From: Pseudoclavibacter helvolus
GTDB lineage: Bacteria; Actinomycetota; Actinomycetes; Actinomycetales; Microbacteriaceae
Reading direction: 5' to 3'
DNA length: 64,000 bases
Assembly (NCBI RefSeq): GCF_014191305.1
Contig: NZ_JACHWJ010000001.1
Location: forward strand, 558,001-622,000
In this document: positions 39,206-47,556 of the stretch, one piece after another
How positions within the stretch are numbered: position 1 is the first letter of the stretch
Layout of the letters: each line of letters starts with the position of its first letter
Position numbers and translations under genes: made by a program
The notes under the pieces: model-generated
The model's input: the letters and a program-made list of their open reading frames with translations, nothing else
What the model was told of the DNA's origin: nothing
Databases searched by the model: none

Positions 39206-39897
39206 CGGTCGGCATTGTTGTCGTCTCGCACTCCTCGCGAATCGCTGAGGGACTCGTGGAGCTGGCGGCACAGATGGCCGAGGACGTGACGATCGTCCCC
39301 GCGGGCGGCACCGACGACGGTCGCATCGGCACGAGTTTCGAACTCATCGAGGCTGCCATCGAAAAGGCGCAGTCAGGTGCGGGAGTCGCCGTGTTTGCGG
39401 ATCTCGGGTCGGCCGTGCTGACCGCAGAGACGGTGCTCGAGATGCTTGACGACGAAGCGGGAGAGGTGCGCCTTGTGGATGCGCCGCTTGTCGAGGGGAC
39501 CGTCGCAGCGGCGGTCGCCGCCGCCGGTGGTGCGTCACTCGAGGAGGTCGCCGCCGCAGGCCGGTCCGCGTGGGAACGCGGCGAGGATGAGCTTGCCGAG
39601 TCGGCGCCGACGGTCGCCGAGGCGGCTGAGGTGGCCGGTCCGGAGGCAAGCACGACGGTCGAGATCATCAACGAGCAGGGGCTTCACGCAAGGCCTGCTG
39701 CGCAATTGGTGTCAGCTGCTGGCCGGTTCGAGGCGCAGATCACGATCGGCGGGGCGGACGCGAAGAGCCTCCTGCGCATCATCTCCCTCGGAGCATCCAA
39801 GGGGCAGGAGATCGAGGTCGCTGCGACCGGGACCGATGCCGACGAGGCCGTGCGCGAACTGTCCGCGCTCATCAGCTCCGGCTTCGGGGAGGCCTGA
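39202..39897 (+). CDS. dhaM: DhaM: PTS EIIA-like domain fused to HPr
   Basis: DhaM is the phosphoryl donor for DhaL-ADP. The 231-aa product has an EIIA(Man)-type domain with the phospho-His10 in VVVSHSSRIAEG (about residues 1-125), an acidic Ala-rich linker (about 126-150) and an HPr domain with His162 in NEQGLHARPAAQLV (about 151-231). There is no EI domain, unlike E. coli DhaM, so EI must come from elsewhere. The HPr domain may also serve the general PTS. The GTG start overlaps dhaL. Confidence 0.94.
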   Translation: MTVGIVVVSHSSRIAEGLVELAAQMAEDVTIVPAGGTDDGRIGTSFELIEAAIEKAQSGAGVAVFADLGSAVLTAETVLEMLDDEAGEVRLVDAPLVEGTVAAAVAAAGGASLEEVAAAGRSAWERGEDELAESAPTVAEAAEVAGPEASTTVEIINEQGLHARPAAQLVSAAGRFEAQITIGGADAKSLLRIISLGASKGQEIEVAATGTDADEAVRELSALISSGFGEA

Positions 39898-39919
39898 ACC
39901 GAGTTCATCCGCAGAGTCC

Positions 39920-39959
39920 GGCGCCGTCGCGAGGGGAGAAGTTCCCGAGCGGCGGCGCC
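39920..39959 (+). terminator. terminator hairpin after dhaM
   Basis: GGCGCCG pairs with CGGCGCC with further inner pairing (GGG with CCC) around GAGAAGTT. It lies 22 nt past dhaM; TTGC follows. Confidence 0.65.
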
Positions 39960-40036
39960 GTTGCTATCGGTAGACTCAGAGGCCAGGCGGCGGCAGACTC
40001 CGCCGCACGCAGCGCCACCAGGGAGCTCTCACAGAC

Positions 40037-40504
40037 ATGACCGTCTTCATCATCATCGGAGCGATCGGCCTCGGGCTCCTGGTCTTCTCTCTCTTCTTCG
40101 GTGAGATCCTCGACGTGGATGCGGGCGGGCTGCTCTCGGTTCCGGGCCTCGCCGTTGCGCTCGTGGTGTTCGGCGCATCCGGTGCCATCACGGACAGCAT
40201 GGGGCTCCCGCAGTTCTGGGCCTACATCGTGGCGATCGTCATCGGCCTCATCGCGTACGTCGGGGCCGCCCTCCTCGTCCGAAACCTCTCGCGAAGCAGC
40301 GACGGCGTTCCCCGTGACGTCACTGGCGACACAGGGACGGCCATGTCTCGCATCACGAACTCGAGCGGCGAAGTAGCCCTCGACGGGTCGCACGAGATCG
40401 AGCGCCGACTCGCATTCGCCGACGGAGAGATCGAGCAGGGCGCGCGCATCCGCGTCGTGCAGCACCTCGGATCACGCGTCAAAGTCGAGCGCGAATCGAA
40501 CTGA
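40037..40504 (+). CDS. NfeD-like membrane protein
   Basis: NfeD proteins accompany flotillins or stomatins and help organise membrane microdomains. The 155-aa product has three membrane segments at about residues 2-20, 33-55 and 60-82, and a C-terminal OB-fold domain (about 90-150: TGDTGTAMSRI, GARIRVVQHLGSRVKVE). A -10-like TAGACT lies at 39971-39976. The flotillin gene follows after 90 bp, a conserved pairing. Confidence 0.85.
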   Translation: MTVFIIIGAIGLGLLVFSLFFGEILDVDAGGLLSVPGLAVALVVFGASGAITDSMGLPQFWAYIVAIVIGLIAYVGAALLVRNLSRSSDGVPRDVTGDTGTAMSRITNSSGEVALDGSHEIERRLAFADGEIEQGARIRVVQHLGSRVKVERESN

Positions 40505-40594
40505 CCGCCTGCAACAGGCTGAGGATTCAGCTCGGCGGGTGCGACCAGACCACAGCATGAACATCCACGACCTCCAGGACAGGAAATAGCCCAT

Positions 40595-42070
40595 ATGGAC
40601 TTGATAGCTGCCAACGTCTCCGTGATCGGGGTCATCGCGATCATCATCGCGCTGCTCGCGCTCGGCGTCTTCATCGCGTCACGCATCCGACGCGTCCCTC
40701 CGAATGAGGCGCTCATCATCGTCGGTCGTGGCGCGGGCCAGAAGGCCCAGAGCGACATGACCGGGCAACGCGTCGTCATCGGCGGCCGCACGTTCGTCTG
40801 GCCGATTCTGCAGCAGGGCTTCGCGCTCTCGCTCGAGCAGCGCCAGATCGGCATCCAGGTTGAGGGTGTCGACAAGAACCGCATCAAGATTGCCATCAAG
40901 GCGTCCATCAACTTCAAGGTGTCCGGCACTGAGGAGGGGGTGCGGCGCGCTGCCCAGCGCTTCCTCGACCAGCAGGAGGCGCTCACCGACATCATCCGCG
41001 AGTCGCTCGAAGGCTCGCTTCGTTCGATCGTCGGCGACATGACGATCGAGCAGATCATTTCGGACCGCAAGAGCCTCTCCGACCGTGTGGTCTCCGAGAC
41101 AAAGGCCGACCTCATCGAGCAGGGTCTGCAGGTCGACCTCCTCAACATCTCTGACATCTCAACGCCCGGCAGCGACTACCTGCAGAACCTCGGGCGTTCC
41201 GAGTCGGCCCGTGCCCGCCAGGTCGCTGAGGTCAGTGAGGCCGAGGCCGCCCGCGTTTCCGAGTTCGCCAAGATTGAGGCATCCGAGCGCATCGCAGAGC
41301 GTGAGAAGGAACTCCGCCTGCGCCAGGCGTCCATCAAGGCCGAGACCGACCGCGCAAACGCCGAGGCTGAGGCCGCTGGACAGTTCGCCCGCGCCGAGCA
41401 GGATCGTCTCGTTGCACAGCAGGAGCGCGAGGCGCTCATCGAGCAGGCGCTCGTGACGCAGGAGCGACTCGACATCGAGATCCGCAAGCCTGCTGAGGCA
41501 GACGCCTACGCGAAGGTCCAGCAGGCAAACGCTATCCGCGACACGGAGAACGCGGCCACCGACGCCGAGGTCTACAAGCGCACCCGCACGGCAGAGGCGA
41601 ACAAGGTCGCGGCCGTGCAGGACGCCGAGGCTGCGGCCGCCGCCGTTCGCTACTCCGGAGAGGCCGACCGTGACCGCCAGATCGCGCTCGCCGCCGGTAT
41701 CCGTGCCGAGGGTGACGCCCGTGCTGCCGCGATTCAGGCCGAGGGTCTCGCAGAGGCCGCCGCGACCGACGCCAAGGCGCAGGCGCTGCAGAAGTACGGC
41801 GAAGCGGCTATCGCGCAGGAGATCATCTCGCGCTTGCCAGAGATCGTCCGTGCGGCGGCCGACCCGATCAGCAACATCGAGAAGCTCACCGTCATCTCGA
41901 CGGATGGCGCGAGCGCCGTCACGAAGACGGTCGGTTCCGTGCTCGGCGAGGGCACCGAGGTGTTGAAGACGCTCACGGGTATAGACCTTCAGCAGCTTGT
42001 CGGCTCCTTCTCCAAGCAGGGCGGCCTCAACATGACGGGCACTCCGGGCGACGCCACTCCTGGAGTCTGA
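40595..42070 (+). CDS. flotillin-like SPFH/band 7 membrane protein
   Basis: Flotillins form large membrane-attached assemblies that mark functional microdomains. The 491-aa product has one N-terminal membrane segment (about residues 8-28), an SPFH domain at about 30-200 and a long Ala/Glu-rich coiled coil at about 205-400 (repeated EAEAA-type sequence), then a C-terminal region with ISRLPEIVRAAADPI. The length and order match YuaG/FloT. It is paired with the NfeD-like gene just upstream. Confidence 0.9.
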   Translation: MDLIAANVSVIGVIAIIIALLALGVFIASRIRRVPPNEALIIVGRGAGQKAQSDMTGQRVVIGGRTFVWPILQQGFALSLEQRQIGIQVEGVDKNRIKIAIKASINFKVSGTEEGVRRAAQRFLDQQEALTDIIRESLEGSLRSIVGDMTIEQIISDRKSLSDRVVSETKADLIEQGLQVDLLNISDISTPGSDYLQNLGRSESARARQVAEVSEAEAARVSEFAKIEASERIAEREKELRLRQASIKAETDRANAEAEAAGQFARAEQDRLVAQQEREALIEQALVTQERLDIEIRKPAEADAYAKVQQANAIRDTENAATDAEVYKRTRTAEANKVAAVQDAEAAAAAVRYSGEADRDRQIALAAGIRAEGDARAAAIQAEGLAEAAATDAKAQALQKYGEAAIAQEIISRLPEIVRAAADPISNIEKLTVISTDGASAVTKTVGSVLGEGTEVLKTLTGIDLQQLVGSFSKQGGLNMTGTPGDATPGV

Positions 42071-42101
42071 CCGCGAGTCGAATCCGCGCGCACCGCATCC
42101 T

Positions 42102-42136
42102 GAGACGGGGCGGCCCCATCGGGGTCGCCCCGTCTC
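42102..42136 (+). terminator. terminator hairpin after the flotillin gene
   Basis: GAGACGGGGCG pairs with CGCCCCGTCTC with inner CCCC-GGGG pairing. It lies 32 nt past the stop; no long T-run. Confidence 0.8.
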
Positions 42137-42151
42137 GTCGTCTCCGGCGGC

Positions 42152-42157
42152 TACACT
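42152..42157 (+). promoter_or_regulatory. -10 box of a probable leaderless promoter (gene at 42165)
   Basis: TACACT is followed by 7 nt and the GTG at 42165, with no Shine-Dalgarno sequence. Confidence 0.5.
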
Positions 42158-42164
42158 GACCGGC

Positions 42165-42656
42165 GTGAGCGCCGCCCGTGAAGATGATTCCCCGTCGATT
42201 TCCCTCGCAGCGTTCCGACCGGACCAGCGCGAGGTGCTTGGTCGACTCGTCCCGACGCTGCTGGTGGTTGGCCTCGTCGCGTTCTTCGGCTTCGCGCTCC
42301 TCACCGAAGCCGGCCGAGTGCAGCTCGACGACCGCGGGTTCCTCCAGATGCTTCTCGGCTGGATCGCGATGCTCGTGCTGTGCATCCTCGGGGCCGTCGC
42401 GGCGCTCGCCGCGGAACGTGGCGTGTCGACAGGTCTTCGCCTCTACACGCGCAGGCGGATTCTGCCGCTCGCGCTCGGGCACTCCATCCTCGCCGCGGCT
42501 GGTGCCACGTTCTGCAGCTTCTGGATCTCCGGGGGAGCCTACGACCTGCTCACGGTCTTGACCTGCACCTTCGTGCTCACGCTGCTGTTCACGGCGTCGG
42601 TGCTGGTGCCCGCGTACCTGACGGGGTTCGCGCGCGCCGAGGCCGAACGCGGCTAG
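42165..42656 (+). CDS. small membrane protein of unknown function
   Basis: I do not recognise this 163-aa protein. It has a short hydrophilic N-terminus and four hydrophobic segments at about residues 28-47, 62-84, 102-122 and 128-152. GTG is the start and lies 7 nt after a -10-like TACACT, so the mRNA may lack a leader. Its stop overlaps the stop of the convergent kup gene by 4 bp, leaving no room for a terminator between them. Confidence 0.75.
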   Translation: MSAAREDDSPSISLAAFRPDQREVLGRLVPTLLVVGLVAFFGFALLTEAGRVQLDDRGFLQMLLGWIAMLVLCILGAVAALAAERGVSTGLRLYTRRRILPLALGHSILAAAGATFCSFWISGGAYDLLTVLTCTFVLTLLFTASVLVPAYLTGFARAEAERG

Positions 42657-44596
42657 AGCAGTACCTGCGGGGAGATCTCAACGGTCTGCTCTGGCGGAAG
42701 CCCGAACTGCGCGGCCGGAGACGAGGCCCCGCGCGACATGAGCACAAACAACTTGGCTCGCCACGTCGCCATTCCGCTTGCGTGACCCGGTCGGAGGGCT
42801 ATCCGGGAGAGGAAGAAGATGGCGCTCTCGTTGTCGAACTGCGAAACCGTGCCCGCGAGCCGCGCATCCCGGAGCGAGAGCGGCACATCCCGCCGGTCGA
42901 GGAAGCCGTAGGTCAACGTGATGTGGACGAGCCCCTCGGGGGCTGGTCCGATGTCGTCGATCCCGCACCGCTTGCGTTCGGGGATGTGCGGCACGTCGGC
43001 CGTCGCGACACGCACCAGCAGTACGTGCTCGTGCAGTGCGTGGTTGACCCTCGTGTTGAGGCGAAGCGCCAGAGGCGCAGTGCGTGCGCCCCCGTGCGGG
43101 TAGACGGCCCAGCCCGGAACGCGCGTCGGCTCGTCCGACAGGAGTCGCTTCATGAGTTCCTGCAGCGTCCCCTCAAGCCGCTCGCGCCTGCCCGTGACGA
43201 TCTCGCGCCCACGTCGCCACGTGAGCATCGTGAGGATGAGGGCCGCCGCGAGAACAAGGGGCAGCCAGCCGCCCGCGAAGAACTTTACGAGACCGGAGAC
43301 GAAGAAGGCGAGTTCGAGCAGGACAATCGGAACGGTCACGAGGAGGACTCGGTACCAGGGCCACTCCCACACGATGCGCAGGTACACGATGAAGAGCGAC
43401 GACGTGAGGAGGAACGTTGTCGTCACCGCGAGGCCGTAGGCCGCGGCGAGGTTCTCCGAGTTCCGGAATCCGAGGACCACACCGATGATCAAGACCAGGA
43501 GGAGCGTCGAGACGACGGGGATGTAGATCTGGCCGATGGCGGCGCGGGAGGTGTGCTTGACGCTGAGGTTGGGGAGGAAGCCGAGCCGCATGGCCTGCCT
43601 CGCGACCGAGAAGGTGCCTGAGATGACCGATTGTGAGGCGATAACGGTGGCGAGTGTTGCGAGGACGATGAGGGGCAGCACCGCCCAGGTCGGTGCCATC
43701 CGGAAGAAGGGGTTGTCGATGGCCGACGGATCCTCGATGACAAGCGCCCCTTGCCCCAGGTAGCAGATCGTCAGTGCTGGGAAGACGACGAACAGCCAGG
43801 CTTTCGAGATGGGGGAGCGGCCGAAGTGGCCGAGGTCGGCATAGAGGGCTTCCGCACCGGTCACGGCAAGCACCACTGCACCGAGGGCAACTCCCGCGAT
43901 GAGCGGCTCGCCGATGATGAAGCCGATCGCGTGGTGCGGGGAGAACGCGGCGAGTATCTCGGGATGCGCGAGGATGTGAGGCACGCCGAGGAGGGCGAGG
44001 GTGACGAACCAGATCAGCATGATCGGGCCGAAGAGGCGGCCGATGCCGGCCGTGCCGAAGCGCTGAAGGGCAAACAGCCCAACAAGCACGGCGAGAGCGA
44101 TCGGCACAACAAGCGCCTCGGTGCCAGGTAGTGCGATCTCGAGTCCCTCGACCGCGGAGAGCACGGAGACGGCTGGCGTGATGACGCTGTCTCCGAAGAA
44201 CAGGGCCGCGCCGATGATGCCGACGAGCGTCGTGGCCGCCATGGCCCGCCTCGATCCGCGGAGGCGGCGCCCGATGAGCGTGGAGAGCGCCAGGATGCCA
44301 CCCTCACCCTCGTGGTCGGCGCGCAGCACAAACAGCACGTACTTGACGGTCACGAGCAGGGTGACTGCCCAGATGATGAGCGAGATCAGCCCGTAGACGT
44401 GCGAGGTGCTCGGCTGAACGATGCCGTCGTGCTCGGAGAACACGGCCCGCAGCGCGTAGAGGGGGCTCGTGCCGATGTCGCCGAAGACGATGCCGATGGC
44501 GGCGACGCCGACGGCTGTCCGGGCCAGGAGGGTGCCGCTCGTTCGGGTGTGGGAGGCGGCGGCAACCTCGGGTCGCGCGGTGCGCAGATCGTGCAT
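42653..44596 (-). CDS. kup: Kup-type potassium uptake transporter
   Basis: Kup proteins import K+, probably with protons. The 647-aa product has an N-terminal GIVFGDIGTSPLYALR, about twelve membrane segments to residue 460, FFGDSVITPAVSVLSAVEG, TGAEALYADLGHFG, and a soluble C-terminal domain of about 170 residues. The ATG lies 6 nt after a -10-like TACATT, so it is probably leaderless and would leave no room for an upstream riboswitch. It is convergent with the gene at 42165 and divergent from the cycA-type permease. Confidence 0.93.
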   Translation of the reverse strand: MHDLRTARPEVAAASHTRTSGTLLARTAVGVAAIGIVFGDIGTSPLYALRAVFSEHDGIVQPSTSHVYGLISLIIWAVTLLVTVKYVLFVLRADHEGEGGILALSTLIGRRLRGSRRAMAATTLVGIIGAALFFGDSVITPAVSVLSAVEGLEIALPGTEALVVPIALAVLVGLFALQRFGTAGIGRLFGPIMLIWFVTLALLGVPHILAHPEILAAFSPHHAIGFIIGEPLIAGVALGAVVLAVTGAEALYADLGHFGRSPISKAWLFVVFPALTICYLGQGALVIEDPSAIDNPFFRMAPTWAVLPLIVLATLATVIASQSVISGTFSVARQAMRLGFLPNLSVKHTSRAAIGQIYIPVVSTLLLVLIIGVVLGFRNSENLAAAYGLAVTTTFLLTSSLFIVYLRIVWEWPWYRVLLVTVPIVLLELAFFVSGLVKFFAGGWLPLVLAAALILTMLTWRRGREIVTGRRERLEGTLQELMKRLLSDEPTRVPGWAVYPHGGARTAPLALRLNTRVNHALHEHVLLVRVATADVPHIPERKRCGIDDIGPAPEGLVHITLTYGFLDRRDVPLSLRDARLAGTVSQFDNESAIFFLSRIALRPGHASGMATWRAKLFVLMSRGASSPAAQFGLPPEQTVEISPQVLL

Positions 44597-44602
44597 GCGA
44601 CC

Positions 44603-44608
44603 AATGTA
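44603..44608 (-). promoter_or_regulatory. -10 box of a probable leaderless promoter (kup)
   Basis: TACATT on the minus strand is followed by 6 nt and the kup ATG at 44596. Confidence 0.5.
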
Positions 44609-44683
44609 GACCCGGTTCTCGACCGTCCCGCGCCGCTACTAGAATTCGTGGGTTCGGCATCGAGCAGTATCGAGGGGGTTCCG

Positions 44684-46147
44684 GTGACCAGCAGTTCAGT
44701 CCAGACCGAAGCGCAGCATCCGCAGGGCGAGGGGGCAGGGCACGCCGGGCTGCGCCGTGGGCTGAAGGCGCGGCATCTGCAGCTGCTTGCCATCGGCGGC
44801 GCGATCGGCACCGGCCTCTTCCTCGGGTCAGGCACGACGATCAGCCTGGCTGGGCCGTCGATCATCTTCGTGTACGCGATTGTCGGGTTGGCGCTGTTCT
44901 TCGTCATGCGCGCGCTGGGGGAGTTGCTGCTCTCGAACCTCGGCCACAAGACGTTCGGCGACGTCGCGGCCGACCTGATCGGCCCGTGGGCTGGCTACGT
45001 GGTCGCCTGGACGTACTGGCTGGCCTGGGTCATCACGGTCATCGCCGACATCGTCGCCATCACCGGCTACGTCGCGTTCTTCAACGACGAGATCCCCGCC
45101 TGGGCGCCGGCGATCGCCACGGCGATCGGCCTGCTGCTGCTCAACTTGCAACCGGTCAAGGCCTTCGGCGAGACGGAGTTCTGGTTCGCCATCATCAAGG
45201 TCGTCGCGATCCTCGCGCTCATCGCCGTTGGCATCGTCCTGCTCGTGACCGGCTTCACGAGTGCGGATGGCGTGACGGCGTCGGTTTCGCACCTCTGGGA
45301 TCACGGCGGAATGTTCCCGTTCGGGATCAGCGGGTTCATCTTGGGCTTCCAGATGGGCGTGTTCGCGTTCGTGGGCATCGAGCTCGTCGGTACTGCGTCG
45401 GCGGAGGCGGAGGACCCGGAGAAGAACCTGCCGAAGGCCATCAACTCCGTAGTTGTGCGCATTCTTGTCTTCTACGTCGGCGCGCTGGTCATCATCATGT
45501 CGGTCACGCCGTGGGACCAGATCCAGCCTGGCGTGAGCCCCTTCACGTCAATGTTCGAGCTCATCGGCTTCCCTGCCGCGGCGATCGTCGTGAACCTGGT
45601 CGTGCTCACCTCGGCTGCGTCGAGCGCAAACTCCGGCTTCTACTCGTCGACGCGGATGCTCTACGGCCTCGCGAAGGACGGTCAGGCGACGAGGCGGTTC
45701 GGCCTTCTGAACTCGCGCGGCGTCCCGACTCAGGGCGTGTTCTTCACGACCGCGTTCCTCTTCGCCGCGTTGCCGGTGCTCGCTCTCGGCGACAACGTGA
45801 TGGCGGCCTTCACGGTGGTGACCTCCGTGAGCTCGCTCAACTTCATCGCGACTTGGACGATCATCCTCGTCAGCTACATCATGTTCAGGAAGAAGCGTCC
45901 GGAGCTCCACGAGGCTTCGAAGTTCAAGATGCCCGGCGGGCGTTTCATGCCGTGGGTGATTCTGGCGTTCTTCGCCTTCATCCTCTACGCGCTCTTCATG
46001 GGGGAGGACACCAGAGCTGGCCTCATCGTTCTGCCGTTCTGGTTCATCGGCCTCGGACTCATGTGGCGCTTCGTCATCAGCAAACGCGTTGCGCGCCGCG
46101 AGGCGGAGGAGCTCGACGAGCTCGTGGAGCGCGTAGAGCATTCCTAG
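44684..46147 (+). CDS. cycA: D-serine/D-alanine/glycine permease (CycA-type)
   Basis: This APC-superfamily permease imports D-Ala, D-Ser and Gly by proton symport. The 487-aa product has twelve membrane segments, a first helix GGAIGTGLFLGSGTTISLAG, GWAGYVVAWTYW-like second helix and VFAFVGIELVGTASAEAEDP. The match to E. coli CycA along its length is close, from the N-terminus to LTSAASSANSGFYSSTRML. I chose the GTG at 44684, after GGGGG; a -10-like TAGAAT is at 44640-44645. An IS3 element begins 70 bp downstream. Confidence 0.88.
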   Translation: MTSSSVQTEAQHPQGEGAGHAGLRRGLKARHLQLLAIGGAIGTGLFLGSGTTISLAGPSIIFVYAIVGLALFFVMRALGELLLSNLGHKTFGDVAADLIGPWAGYVVAWTYWLAWVITVIADIVAITGYVAFFNDEIPAWAPAIATAIGLLLLNLQPVKAFGETEFWFAIIKVVAILALIAVGIVLLVTGFTSADGVTASVSHLWDHGGMFPFGISGFILGFQMGVFAFVGIELVGTASAEAEDPEKNLPKAINSVVVRILVFYVGALVIIMSVTPWDQIQPGVSPFTSMFELIGFPAAAIVVNLVVLTSAASSANSGFYSSTRMLYGLAKDGQATRRFGLLNSRGVPTQGVFFTTAFLFAALPVLALGDNVMAAFTVVTSVSSLNFIATWTIILVSYIMFRKKRPELHEASKFKMPGGRFMPWVILAFFAFILYALFMGEDTRAGLIVLPFWFIGLGLMWRFVISKRVARREAEELDELVERVEHS

Positions 46148-46268
46148 AGCTCAGGCGGGGTTTTGGATTAGGCGTGGGCGAAATGTAACGCAGACTCCTC
46201 CTGGTCCAAGACTTGGGTGACTCGCCCCGGTGTGTCCGGAGACAGGATTCCTTGGAAGGATCTGTCTT

Positions 46269-46592
46269 ATGGGACGTCCCAGTAAGTATCCGCGCGAGCT
46301 TCGTGAGCGCGCTGTCCGTATGGTCGTCGAGGTGCGGGCCGATTATCCGAGCGAGTATCAGGCGATGACCGCGGTCGCGCAGATGCTCGGCATCGGGTCG
46401 CCGGAAACGATTCGCACCTGGATCCGTCGGGAGCAGGTCGACGCGGGAGACCGGCCCGGTGTGACGACTGACGCGGCGGTGGAGATCAAGCGCCTGAAGC
46501 GGGAGAACGCCGAGCTGCGGCGGGCGAACGAGATCTTGAAGGCGGCTTCAGCTTTCTTCGCGGCCGAACTCGACCGGCCACACAAGCGATAG
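46269..46592 (+). CDS. IS3-family transposase OrfA
   Basis: OrfA is the DNA-binding part of the IS3 transposase. The 107-aa product has a helix-turn-helix (about residues 10-55: SKYPRELRERAVRMV and MLGIGSPETIRTWIRR) and a C-terminal leucine-zipper-like coil (EIKRLKRENAELRRANEIL). I chose the ATG at 46269, which gives the family N-terminus and follows GGAAGGA. It ends in an overlap with the orfB frame, normally reached by -1 frameshifting. Confidence 0.9.
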   Translation: MGRPSKYPRELRERAVRMVVEVRADYPSEYQAMTAVAQMLGIGSPETIRTWIRREQVDAGDRPGVTTDAAVEIKRLKRENAELRRANEILKAASAFFAAELDRPHKR

Positions 46593-47520
46593 TCGCCTTC
46601 ATCGACGAACACAAGGACCGCACCGAGGGCGGGCTCCGATGGGGTGTCGAGTCGATCTCGCTGTGCTCACCCAGCACGGCGTGAAGATCGCCCCATCGAC
46701 CTACTACGACGCCCGCGGGCGCGGACCGTCATCCCAGGCCGTGTCGGATGAGCGGTGGAAGCCGATCATCCTGGCGGCGTGGCAGGCGCACCGCAAGGTG
46801 CTCGGGGCCCGAAAGCTCTGGTTGCGGCTCCGCCGTGACGGTCACGACATCGCGCGCTGCACGGTCGAGCGCCTCATGCGTGAGCTTGGGATCGCCGGCG
46901 TGCTCCGCGGGAAGCGGAAGCGTCCCGTCGACACGGATCCGCGCGAGACCCGCCCCGCGGACCTCGTCGACCGACACTTCGCCCGGTTCCGCACGAACCA
47001 GCTCTGGGTCGCGGACTTCACATACGTGTGGACGTGGTCTGGATCGGTCTACGTCGCGTTCGTCTTCGACGCGCACTCCCGCCGCATCATCGGCTGGCGC
47101 GCCGCGACGAGCATGACCACACCGCTCGTGCTCGACTGCCTCGACATGGCTCTCTTCACCCGCCGCCGCGAAGGCATCACCGGGTTCGCGGGGCTCACGC
47201 ATCACACCGACGCGGGCAGCGACTACACGTCAATCGCCTTCACCGACCGGCTCGTCGACGAAGGCATCGACCCGTCCGTCGGATCCGTCGGCGACGCCTA
47301 CGACAACTCTCTCGCGGAATCGCAGATCGGGCTCTACAAGTCCGAACTCATCCACCACCAAGGTCCCTGGCGTGACGTCGATCAGGTCGAGGCGGCGACC
47401 GCATCCTGGGTGCTCTGGTTCACCACCGAACGCACCCACGGCTCCATCGACGACCTCACACCCCTCGAGGTCGAGCAACTCGACTACGCTCGCAACGAAC
47501 CGGTTGAAAGAGCCGGCTGA
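46589..47520 (+). pseudogene. IS3-family transposase OrfB, frameshifted
   Basis: The catalytic subunit is split over two frames. The expected N-terminus (IVAFIDEHKDRTEGG...GVESI) is read from 46589 to about 46657 in one frame, which then hits TGA at 46682. The rest, from AVLTQHGVKIAPSTYYD at 46660 to 47520, is in the next frame. A single missing base in the codon for the conserved Cys of the usual EPIC motif, near 46658, explains it. The DDE core is otherwise whole (VADFTYVW, HTDAGSDYTS, SLAESQIG). An internal ATG at 46639 could yield a shorter product. Confidence 0.85.
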
Positions 47521-47556
47521 CACCAGCAAACAGCTCTCCGGACATGCCGGGGCGAG

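Noticed and set aside
42097-44684. A K+ or c-di-AMP riboswitch before kup
   Set aside because: Only 87 bp separate kup from the divergent permease, and the kup -10 box lies 6 nt before its ATG, leaving no room.
46148-46217. Displaced 3' end of the DUF222/HNH gene on the far side of the IS3 element
   Set aside because: Reading on from HEFAP across the removed element gives an open stretch, but it is too short and unlike the family to claim.
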